DNA of 64,000 bases from DATCMU01 sp036563245 (GTDB lineage Bacteria; Pseudomonadota; Alphaproteobacteria; Rhizobiales; Devosiaceae), in contig DATCMU010000044.1 of NCBI GenBank assembly GCA_036563245.1, positions 1-64,000 of the forward strand, in the 5' to 3' direction. The translations under genes were made by a program, and so were the position numbers. Positions 17,119 to 24,174 of this stretch are shown piece after piece (the first letter of the stretch is position 1; each line of letters begins with the position of its first letter). Below the pieces are notes generated by a model, which saw only the letters and a program-made list of their open reading frames with translations, did no database searches and was not told the origin of the DNA.

Positions 17119-18222
17119 ATGAAAATCACCGCCATCAAGGCCTGGCAGATCGACCTGCCGCTCAAGGAAGGCCGCTACAGCTGGTCGAACGGCAATTATG
17201 TCGAGGTGTTCGATTCCACGGTCGTTGCAGTGGAAACGGACGAAGGCACAACCGGCTATGCCGAATGCTGCCCCCTGGGCTCCGCCTATCTGCCATCCTA
17301 TGCCGCGGGGGTCAGGGCCGGCCTGAAGGAAATCGGCCCCAGGCTCATCGGTGCCGATCCCACCAACCTCGGCGCGATCAACCGGACCATGGACGCGGCA
17401 CTGCGCGGCCACCCTTACGTGAAGGCGCCGGTCGACATCGCGTGCTGGGACATTCTTGGCAAGGTCGCCGGTCTTCCGGTCCATACGTTGCTTGGCGGCG
17501 CCGCGCAGGACAGGATCGCGCTCTACCGCGCCATCTCGCAAGAAGCGCCCGAGATGATGGCGAAGAAGATCGCAGGCTACAAGGCCGAGGGCTATACCAA
17601 GTTCCAGCTCAAGGTGGGCGGAAATGCCGACGACGATATCGCGCGCATCCGCGCCTGCCGCGAAATCCTCGATCCCACTGACATCCTGGTCGCCGACGCC
17701 AATACCGGCTGGACGCGGGCGGAGGCGGCGCGTGTCGTCTCGGCGGTGGCCGATCTCGATGTCTATATCGAGCAGCCCTGCCCCAGCTACGAGGAAAGCG
17801 TTTCGGTGCGCCGCCGCACGACGCGGCCGTTCGTGCTCGACGAGGTGATTACCGGCCCTGACACGCTGGTGCGCGGGCTGGCCGAGGACGCCATGGACAT
17901 CATAAACCTCAAGATTTCCAAGGTCGGGGGGCTGACAAAGGCGAAGCTGATGCGCGACCTGTGCGTGGCGTCGGGCATTCCCATGACCATAGAGGATACC
18001 TGGGGTGGCGATATCGTGACGGCGGCCATCGCGCATCTGGCACGCTCGACGCCGGAAGAATTCTGTTTCTCGGCCACCGACTTCAACAGCTACGTGACGC
18101 GCGACATCGCTGCAGGAGCGCCCAGGCGGGTGAACGGCTTCATGACGGCTTCCGATGCGCCGGGCCTCGGGGTCGAGCCGATGCTCGATACGTTCGGAGC
18201 GCCGGCGCTGGAGATCAGGTGA
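17119..18222 (+). CDS. Enolase-superfamily enzyme, likely cis-3-hydroxy-L-proline dehydratase
   Basis: Muconate-lactonising-enzyme-like protein, 367 residues, with the capping domain first and the barrel after it. Metal ligands are visible as Asp in VADANTGW, Glu in YIEQPCP and Asp in LDEVITG. The sixth-strand lysine lies in NLKISKVGG. At the second strand the usual KxK reads Q-L-K within KFQLKVGG, so only the second lysine is kept. A cis-3-hydroxy-L-proline dehydratase exists in this superfamily, and its product, pyrroline-2-carboxylate, is the substrate of the Ldh2-type reductase encoded two genes on. A 4-hydroxyproline-betaine epimerase is the alternative, but no demethylase genes are nearby. 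ATG 17119 is taken. Confidence 0.78.
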   Translation: MKITAIKAWQIDLPLKEGRYSWSNGNYVEVFDSTVVAVETDEGTTGYAECCPLGSAYLPSYAAGVRAGLKEIGPRLIGADPTNLGAINRTMDAALRGHPYVKAPVDIACWDILGKVAGLPVHTLLGGAAQDRIALYRAISQEAPEMMAKKIAGYKAEGYTKFQLKVGGNADDDIARIRACREILDPTDILVADANTGWTRAEAARVVSAVADLDVYIEQPCPSYEESVSVRRRTTRPFVLDEVITGPDTLVRGLAEDAMDIINLKISKVGGLTKAKLMRDLCVASGIPMTIEDTWGGDIVTAAIAHLARSTPEEFCFSATDFNSYVTRDIAAGAPRRVNGFMTASDAPGLGVEPMLDTFGAPALEIR

Positions 18223-18254
18223 CGCTTTGACGCCTCGGGCGGGGGAGTGCGAAT

Positions 18255-19289
18255 ATGCGCAGTAGCAGGTCCATTCAGATCGTGGGTTGCCATGCCGAAG
18301 GCGAGGTTGGCGACGTGATCGTTGGGGGTGTCGCCCCGCCCCCGGGCGAGACGCTTTGGGAGCAGTCGCGGTTCATCGCGCGGGACGAGACGCTCAGGCA
18401 ATTCGTGCTCAATGAACCGCGCGGCGGCGTGTTCCGTCACGTCAACCTGCTGGTCCCGCCAAAGGACCCCAGGGCGCAGGCGGCCTTCATCATCATGGAA
18501 CCCGAGGACACGCCGCCCATGTCGGGGTCGAACTCGATATGCGTCTCGACCGTCTTGCTCGATACCGGCATCGTGCCGATGACCGAGCCGGAGACCCGGC
18601 TGACGCTCGAAGCGCCAGGCGGACTGGTGGAGGTCGTTGCCGCGTGCCGAAACGGCAAGGCCGAGCGGATCACGGTCACCAATGTCGCCAGTTTCGCCGG
18701 CAAGCTCGATGCAACCATCGAGGTGGAGGGGATCGGCACCCTCACGGTCGACACCGCCTATGGCGGCGACAGTTTCGTGATCGTCGACGCGCGGGCGCTG
18801 GGCTTTGCGATCAGTCCGGACGAGGCCCGCGATATCGCCGAGGCCGGCATCAGGATCACGCGCGCCGCGAACGAACAACTCGGCTTCGTTCATCCGGACA
18901 ATCCGGACTGGAACCACATCTCGTTCTGCCAGATTGCGGGGCCGCTCGAGAAAGAGGGCGACGTGATGACTGGCGCCAACGCGGTCGTCATTCAGCCGGG
19001 CAAGATAGACCGTTCCCCTACGGGAACCGGGTGCTCCGCGCGCATGGCGGTTCTTCATGCCAAGGGGCTGATGGGGCTTGGAGACCGGTATCACGCACGC
19101 TCGATCATCGGTTCGGAATTCCGCTGCCGCATCGCCTCATTGACCGAGGTGGGAGGCCAGCCCGCGATTCGCCCGGAAATCTCGGGGCGGGCGTGGATTA
19201 CCGGCACGCGGCAGGAACTGCTCGATCCGGATGATCCATGGCCGGGCGGCTACCGGCTTTCCGATACATGGCCAAGGGTTGGAATGTGA
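18255..19289 (+). CDS. Proline-racemase-family protein with Ser/Thr active site
   Basis: Paralogue of the epimerase at 16106, 344 residues, sharing the fold motifs VDTAYGGDSFVIVDA and DRSPTGTGCSARMA. Both catalytic cysteines are replaced: the first site reads PMSGSNSIC (Ser90 where MCGHGT has Cys) and the second reads SPTGTG (Thr256 in place of Cys). It cannot work as a two-thiol racemase. Known trans-3-hydroxyproline dehydratases of this family keep Cys and have Thr at the second site, so a dehydratase acting on a 3-hydroxyproline is plausible, with the product going to the adjacent reductase. The exact reaction is unknown. GGGGGAG precedes ATG 18255. Confidence 0.8.
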   Translation: MRSSRSIQIVGCHAEGEVGDVIVGGVAPPPGETLWEQSRFIARDETLRQFVLNEPRGGVFRHVNLLVPPKDPRAQAAFIIMEPEDTPPMSGSNSICVSTVLLDTGIVPMTEPETRLTLEAPGGLVEVVAACRNGKAERITVTNVASFAGKLDATIEVEGIGTLTVDTAYGGDSFVIVDARALGFAISPDEARDIAEAGIRITRAANEQLGFVHPDNPDWNHISFCQIAGPLEKEGDVMTGANAVVIQPGKIDRSPTGTGCSARMAVLHAKGLMGLGDRYHARSIIGSEFRCRIASLTEVGGQPAIRPEISGRAWITGTRQELLDPDDPWPGGYRLSDTWPRVGM

Positions 19290-20317
19290 GCGCGGGCGAA
19301 ACCCGGCGAATCCGCTTCGATGAACTGGCGGCATTGCTCGCCGACATCTTTGCTGCCCATGGCTGCAGCCGCGAAGCCGCCGAGGCGCTTGGCTCGAACA
19401 TGGCGACTGCAGAGCAGGATGGCGCCCTCAGCCACGGCATCTTTCGCATCGATGCCTATGTCGCGACGCTCAGGAGCGGTTGGGTAGACGGGCGCGCGGT
19501 CCCCGAAGTCGAGGATGTGGCGCCCGGCCAGGTGCGGGTGAACGCCAATAACGGCTTCACCCTTCCCGCCACCGCGGCGGCGCGCGATCTCTTCGTCTCA
19601 AAGGCACGCCAGACCGGCATTGCCACCCTGCTGGTGCGCAATTCGCACCATTTCAGCGCGCTCTGGCCCGATGTCGAGCCGTTCGCGCGCGAAGGTTTCG
19701 TGGCGATGAGCATGGTCAATTCCATGGCGACCGTGGTGCCATTCGGTGGCCGTGAGCCGGTCTACGGAACCGATCCCCTGGCCTTTGCCGCGCCCCGGGA
19801 GGGCGGCGATCCGCTGGTCTTCGACATGGCGACGAGCACGATGTCCAACGGTGATGTGCAGATCGCGGCGCGGGAGGGCGTGCAGTTGCCGCCTGGTTCG
19901 GGGGTTGATGCAAATGGTCAGCCGACCACCGACCCCGATGCCGTGCTCAATGGCGGCGCGCTGCTTACCTTTGGGGGCTACAAGGGCTCCGCCATTGCCA
20001 TGATGATCGAAATCATGGGCGCGGCACTGACCGGCGGAAAGTTCTCGTTCGAGGTGGACTGGAGCGAACATGAAGGCGCTGCCACCCCGCATACCGGGCA
20101 GTTCATCTTGATCATCGATCCCTCGCGCGGCGCGACACGGCCGTTTGCGCAAAGGGTCGAAACCCTGATCGGGCGCCTGCGCATGGCCGGCGTCGAGCGC
20201 CTTCCCGGCGAACGTCGCTATGCCACTCGAAGCCGGAACCTGGCCGAGGGCATTCCGATTGCCGCAGCGGAACTGGAACGCCTCAAGGCCCTGGCCCTGG
20301 GCCATGTCACCTCTTGA
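19286..20317 (+). CDS. Ldh2-family NAD(P)H reductase, likely pyrroline-2-carboxylate reductase
   Basis: Malate/L-lactate dehydrogenase-2 (YlbC/DpkA) family protein of 343 residues. Visible are the family start RIRFDELAALLADIFAAHGCS, the active-site SHGIFRI and NSHHFS histidines, and the cofactor segment YGTDPLAFAAP. It would reduce pyrroline-2-carboxylate, the product of 3-hydroxyproline dehydration, to L-proline. GTG 19286 overlaps the preceding stop (GTGA), has AAGGG about 11 bases upstream and matches the usual family N-terminus. In-frame ATGs at 19268 and 19238 are alternatives. Last gene of the hydroxyproline operon. Confidence 0.82.
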   Translation: MSAGETRRIRFDELAALLADIFAAHGCSREAAEALGSNMATAEQDGALSHGIFRIDAYVATLRSGWVDGRAVPEVEDVAPGQVRVNANNGFTLPATAAARDLFVSKARQTGIATLLVRNSHHFSALWPDVEPFAREGFVAMSMVNSMATVVPFGGREPVYGTDPLAFAAPREGGDPLVFDMATSTMSNGDVQIAAREGVQLPPGSGVDANGQPTTDPDAVLNGGALLTFGGYKGSAIAMMIEIMGAALTGGKFSFEVDWSEHEGAATPHTGQFILIIDPSRGATRPFAQRVETLIGRLRMAGVERLPGERRYATRSRNLAEGIPIAAAELERLKALALGHVTS

Positions 20318-20330
20318 TGGACTCAAAGAC

Positions 20331-20416
20331 GCATGGTCCAGGGCCTTGAATGCCCGCATGTCCGAACCGGACAACCGGTATCCGCTTTTCCCGAACATGC
20401 TCCAGGGTAATGCCCT
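20331..20416. repeat. Palindromic intergenic element of the Hyphomicrobiales type
   Basis: In the gap between two convergent genes lies an inverted-repeat block: GCATGTCCG...CCGAACATGC with an internal AACCGGT core and a TTTTC segment. It closely resembles, from memory, the short palindromic elements scattered in Rhizobium/Brucella-type genomes (the GATCATGC...AACCGG...TTTTC family). It is bordered by an imperfect direct repeat, CATGGTCCAGGG (from 20334) and CATGCTCCAGGG (from 20396), each followed by AATGCCC or similar. It may also act as a bidirectional terminator. Confidence 0.5.
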
Positions 20417-20425
20417 TGGGGCCCG

Positions 20426-21778
20426 TCATATCCGCGAGAGATAGGTGCGATACTCCACGTCGGTGACCATGTCGGCCATTTCGCGGATCTCCGAGCGTCT
20501 CACGGCCGAATAGACCCGACGGTACTCCTTGCCGAAGATGTCCGCGACGATTGAGGAGCGGGCGAAGCCCTCGACGGCGCGGCTCCAGTTCCGATAGAGC
20601 CGGCGGTGGGGTTCCCCGCCTTCCTCGACAGGCGGGCCGGGATCGATCTTTTTTTCGAGCCCGTACATCATGCCGCCCAGAATGGCGGCGATGGCAAGGT
20701 AAGGGTTGACGTCCGAGCCTGAAATGCGGTGCTCCATGCGCGCGCCGGGACCGGAGAATTCGGGTACGCGGACGGCGGCGTTCCGGTTGTCGATCCCCCA
20801 GTTGGGCGACGTGGGCGCATAGGAATTTGGCATGAAACGCCGATAGGAATTGAAGTGCGGCGCAAAGATCGCCTGGAAATCGCGCATGGTTTCCAGAGCG
20901 CCCCCGATAGCGAACAGCAGCGCGGGGTTCACCGCGTCCCCGCCGTCGAAGATGTTGTTGCCATCCTCGTCGACCAGACTGACATGCACATGCATGCCGC
21001 TGCCCGCCTCCGCGCCATAGGGCTTGGCCATGAACGTGGCTTCGAGATTGTGCTTGGCCGCCGAGCCCCAGACCGCGCGCTTGAACAGCATGGCGCTGTC
21101 GGCGGCCGCAAGGGGGTCGGGCAGGTGCTTGAGGTTGATTTCGAACTGCCCGGGTCCGATTTCCGCGGTGACCGTTTCCGCCGGCACGCCGAGTTCCTCG
21201 CAGGAATTGCGGATATCGCGCAGGACGTGTTCGAGTTCGTCCATGGCATCCAGGTCGTAAAGCTGGGAGCCGGCCGTGGTGCCCTCGGGCGGTTCGGGCG
21301 CGTCCCCGAGATCTTCGCGCGGCCGGAACAGGTAGAATTCGAGTTCAGCGGCCACCACTGCGGTCAGCCCCATCGCCTTGAGCCGATCCACGATGGCGAC
21401 CAGGCGCTGACGGGGATCGTAGATGCAGGGCTCGCCTTCCCCGGTTTCCAACGTCATCAGTACATGGGCCGTGGGGTGTTCGGACCAGGGCACCATGCCG
21501 AGTGTCGAGATGATCGGCACGCCGACACCGTCCGGATCGCCAGAGGCGAGCGCCAGACCGGTCTCCTCGACATCGCGCCCCCAGATGTCCACGGCATAGG
21601 ACGAGATGGGCAGGCGCACACCGTCAACGAGCTTGGTTATGCTGTCCGGCGGCAGCCATTTGCCGCGAAACACTCCGTTCATGTCGGGAAACAGGAGTTC
21701 GATCCGTTCCAGATCGGGGTTTTCGGCGGCAAATTTTTCGAGGACGGCTTTGGCTTTGGATTCCGGCGAGGCGAGCAT
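20426..21778 (-). CDS. Glutamine-synthetase-like gamma-glutamyl-amine ligase
   Basis: GS-fold enzyme of 450 residues. It contains ERIELLFPDMNGVFRGK near the N-terminus, the metal-binding AAELEFYLF, the GSGMHVHVSL ATP-site histidines and the NRNAAVRVP and EHRISGSDVNPYLA segments. Such paralogues (PuuA, GlnA-like) usually glutamylate amines such as putrescine. Location beside Puu-like genes fits that. ATG 21778 is chosen because GAAGGTAG precedes it and it gives the usual family length; upstream in-frame ATG/TTG starts up to 21883 have no ribosome site and would run into the candidate operator. Divergent from the GntR gene. Confidence 0.85.
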   Translation of the reverse strand: MLASPESKAKAVLEKFAAENPDLERIELLFPDMNGVFRGKWLPPDSITKLVDGVRLPISSYAVDIWGRDVEETGLALASGDPDGVGVPIISTLGMVPWSEHPTAHVLMTLETGEGEPCIYDPRQRLVAIVDRLKAMGLTAVVAAELEFYLFRPREDLGDAPEPPEGTTAGSQLYDLDAMDELEHVLRDIRNSCEELGVPAETVTAEIGPGQFEINLKHLPDPLAAADSAMLFKRAVWGSAAKHNLEATFMAKPYGAEAGSGMHVHVSLVDEDGNNIFDGGDAVNPALLFAIGGALETMRDFQAIFAPHFNSYRRFMPNSYAPTSPNWGIDNRNAAVRVPEFSGPGARMEHRISGSDVNPYLAIAAILGGMMYGLEKKIDPGPPVEEGGEPHRRLYRNWSRAVEGFARSSIVADIFGKEYRRVYSAVRRSEIREMADMVTDVEYRTYLSRI

Positions 21779-21865
21779 TCGGACTACCTTCGGCACCTGG
21801 CGTGCGCTTTGGCGTTGCGGCGCCACGAACATCATGTCGATTGGCGCGTTTGCATTTGACCCCAT

Positions 21866-21875
21866 TTTGATCAAA
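21866..21875. promoter_or_regulatory. Candidate operator TTTGATCAAA, left copy
   Basis: A 10-base perfect palindrome about 90 bases upstream of the glutamine-synthetase-like start and about 50 bases upstream of the GntR gene. The same sequence recurs at the far end of the GntR gene before the aldehyde dehydrogenase. The pairing suggests a binding site for that regulator; no published consensus is claimed. Confidence 0.55.
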
Positions 21876-21927
21876 TAATGCAAGTGCCGTCGGACAAACT
21901 AATCGGTTCGCCGGTCAGGTGACGCCG

Positions 21928-22620
21928 ATGGCGAGGGAGTTCGCGACAAAGCGCATGTTCAACGGTGCACCGAGGCCGACCCATCAGGCCATTTATGGCG
22001 AACTGCGCGAGCGCATCCTGTTCGGAGATTTCGAACCGGGCGGGTCGGTGACACTTCAGGGTGTGGCCGACGAACTGGGCGTCAGCCTCACGCCGGTGCG
22101 CGAGGCCGTGAGGCGCCTGATTGCCGGCGGCGCGCTCCAGTTTCATGACAACCGGCGCATCTCCCTGCCGGCCATGACGGAACCCTTGCTCGAGGAAATC
22201 TATGCCGTGCGGGCCGTCACCGAGCCGGAACTGGCGCGCAGGGCGGCAGACCATGCAACACGCGAAGACGTGGAACGGCTTGTGACACTTGATTTCGCGC
22301 TCGATGAGGCCATCGCGAAGGGTGACGTGAAGGGCTATCTCAGGGCGAACTACGATTTTCATTTCGGTCTTTACGGGCTTTCGGACTCCCGTGTCTTCCT
22401 GCCGATCGTGGAAAACCTCTGGCTGCAATTCGGTCCGTGCCTCCGCGTGGCGTGTCACCGGTTCGGCACCTCCGGGTTCTCCGACCAGCACAAGCAGGCA
22501 ATTGCGGCCTTGCGTTCCGGCGACGCCGAGGCTGCCCGCCACGCCGTCGCAGAGGATATCGAGCAGGGGCATCTGTTCGTTCTCGACGATCTCAGGCGCG
22601 ATGGCGGCGTCGCCGATTAA
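21928..22620 (+). CDS. GntR-family (FCD) regulator of the polyamine island
   Basis: Transcription factor of 230 residues. The winged-helix domain shows HQAIYGELRERILFGDFEPGG and the recognition helix GVSLTPVREAVRRLIAGGAL (about residues 45-65). The C-terminal FCD helices follow, with the YDFHFGLYGL ligand-site segment. ATG 21928 has CAGGTG about six bases upstream; GTG 21919 in the same frame is an alternative. It lies between divergent catabolic genes and identical TTTGATCAAA palindromes flank it, so it probably represses both sides until a polyamine or gamma-glutamyl intermediate binds. The ligand is inferred. Confidence 0.87.
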   Translation: MAREFATKRMFNGAPRPTHQAIYGELRERILFGDFEPGGSVTLQGVADELGVSLTPVREAVRRLIAGGALQFHDNRRISLPAMTEPLLEEIYAVRAVTEPELARRAADHATREDVERLVTLDFALDEAIAKGDVKGYLRANYDFHFGLYGLSDSRVFLPIVENLWLQFGPCLRVACHRFGTSGFSDQHKQAIAALRSGDAEAARHAVAEDIEQGHLFVLDDLRRDGGVAD

Positions 22621-22632
22621 TTTGATCAAATT
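22619..22632. promoter_or_regulatory. Candidate operator AATTTGATCAAATT, right copy
   Basis: A 14-base perfect palindrome overlapping the GntR stop codon and ending two bases before a good -35 hexamer at 22635. Its core is identical to the palindrome at 21866-21875. Binding here could block or activate the promoter of the downstream catabolic operon. Confidence 0.6.
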
Positions 22633-22634
22633 GG

Positions 22635-22662
22635 TTGACTATGGCGCGCCGCGGCCTATCCT
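22635..22662 (+). promoter_or_regulatory. Sigma70-like promoter of the polyamine operon
   Basis: TTGACT (22635-22640), a 16-base spacer and TATCCT (22657-22662) match housekeeping -35/-10 elements well. Transcription would start near 22669, just before AGGAGAA at 22671. The palindromic operator abuts the -35 element. Confidence 0.55.
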
Positions 22663-22695
22663 TTGGCATCAGGAGAAGAAATCCGGATCTTTGAG

Positions 22696-24174
22696 ATGCT
22701 GCAGGAACAATGGGTCAAGCGGGCGCAGTCGATCGCCATTCCGTCCAAAGCCTTCATCGACGGACGGTATGTGGACGCGCTGTCCGGCCGTACCTTCGAT
22801 GATATCAATCCCGCGACGGGCAAGCTGAACGGCAAGGTCGCCGAGTGCGATGCAGCGGATGTGGATGCCGCCGTGCGCGCTGCGCGGCGGGCGTTCAGGA
22901 AACGCGACTGGGCCGGGATGGACCCGCGGGCGCGCAAGAAGGTTCTGCTCAAGGCCGCCGACCTTATGGAGGCAAAGAGCGAGGAACTGGCCCTGCTCGA
23001 AACCCTCGATATCGGCAAGCCGATCCGCATGGCGCTCAACGATGTGGCATCTTCCATCGCGACATTCCGCTGGTACGCGGAAGCCATCGACAAGGTCTAT
23101 GGCGAGATCGGGCCGACCGGTGACAATGACATGTCGCTGGTCGTGCGCGAAGCCATCGGCGTGGTCGCGGCTGTAGTGCCCTGGAACTTTCCGCTGCTGA
23201 TGGCCTCGTGGAAGATCGCTCCGGCGCTTGCCGCGGGCAATTCGGTGGTGCTCAAGCCGGCCGAGCAAAGCCCGCTGACGGCGATCCGCATCGCGGAGTT
23301 CTTCGCTGAGGCGGGGGTACCCGAAGGCGTGTTCAATGTCGTGCCGGGTTATGGTGAGACCGCGGGCAAGGCCATTGGCCTGCATGACGACATCAACATG
23401 GTGGCCTTTACCGGCTCGACGCAGGTCGGCAAGCTGTTCCTGCAGTATTCGGGCCAGTCGAACATGAAGCGGGTCAGTCTCGAATGCGGTGGCAAGAGCC
23501 CCAATATCGTGATGGCCGACGCGCCCAATCTCGAGCAGATGGCCGATGCCACCGCCGAGGCAATCTTCTACAACCAGGGCGAGGTGTGCACAGCCGGTTC
23601 GCGGCTCTATGTCCACCGTTCGATGCGCGACAAGGTGGTGGAGATGATCAGCGAACGGGCCCGGGCATGGGCGCCCGGCGATCCGCTCGATCCGGCGACC
23701 TCATTCGGCTCGATGGTGGACGAGGGGCACATGAAGCGGGTGCTCGACTATATCGATATCGGCAAGTCGGATGCCACGCTGGCCCATGGCGGCGCGCAGG
23801 TGCGCCAGGAGACAGGCGGGTTCTATGTCGAACCCACCATCTTCACCGACGTGAAGCAGGACTGCCGTATCTGCCAGGAGGAAATCTTCGGGCCGGTCCT
23901 TTCGGTGATCGATTTCGACGACCCCGAAGAGGCCATCGCAATGGCCAATGACAGCCAGTACGGGCTGGCGGCCGCGGTCTGGTCGAAGGATATCTCCACG
24001 GCCCTGAAGACCGCGCGGCGGCTTGAATCCGGCATCGTGTGGGTGAACAACTGGGACGGGTGCAACATCACCGTGCCGTTCGGGGGATACAAGCAGTCCG
24101 GCATCGGCCGGGACCGATCCCTGCATGCGCTTGAAAAATATACCGAAATGAAACTGATCTGGGTGCGGTTGTGA
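22696..24174 (+). CDS. Aldehyde dehydrogenase, PuuC-like
   Basis: NAD(P)-dependent aldehyde dehydrogenase of 492 residues. Present are the oxyanion asparagine in VVPWNFPLLM, the cofactor motif FTGSTQVGK, the general-base glutamate in LECGGKSPNIV and the catalytic cysteine in NQGEVCTAGSRLYV. It resembles gamma-glutamyl-gamma-aminobutyraldehyde dehydrogenase, which oxidises the product of PuuB; the other Puu-like genes follow it. The AGGAGAA sequence lies about 18 bases before ATG 22696, unusually far, yet no ATG, GTG or TTG lies between in frame. Whether it also oxidises 2-oxoglutarate semialdehyde from the hydroxyproline pathway is open. Confidence 0.87.
   Translation: MLQEQWVKRAQSIAIPSKAFIDGRYVDALSGRTFDDINPATGKLNGKVAECDAADVDAAVRAARRAFRKRDWAGMDPRARKKVLLKAADLMEAKSEELALLETLDIGKPIRMALNDVASSIATFRWYAEAIDKVYGEIGPTGDNDMSLVVREAIGVVAAVVPWNFPLLMASWKIAPALAAGNSVVLKPAEQSPLTAIRIAEFFAEAGVPEGVFNVVPGYGETAGKAIGLHDDINMVAFTGSTQVGKLFLQYSGQSNMKRVSLECGGKSPNIVMADAPNLEQMADATAEAIFYNQGEVCTAGSRLYVHRSMRDKVVEMISERARAWAPGDPLDPATSFGSMVDEGHMKRVLDYIDIGKSDATLAHGGAQVRQETGGFYVEPTIFTDVKQDCRICQEEIFGPVLSVIDFDDPEEAIAMANDSQYGLAAAVWSKDISTALKTARRLESGIVWVNNWDGCNITVPFGGYKQSGIGRDRSLHALEKYTEMKLIWVRL

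Noticed and set aside
17119..18222. 4-hydroxyproline-betaine 2-epimerase as the enolase-superfamily product
   Set aside because: No Rieske-type or other demethylase genes for betaine breakdown lie nearby, and the gene sits among 3-/4-hydroxyproline enzymes with an imine reductase.
21866..21875. TTTGATCAAA read as an FNR site
   Set aside because: FNR-family sites need a four-base spacer between TTGAT and ATCAA; here the half-sites are fused. A GntR operator is the better reading.
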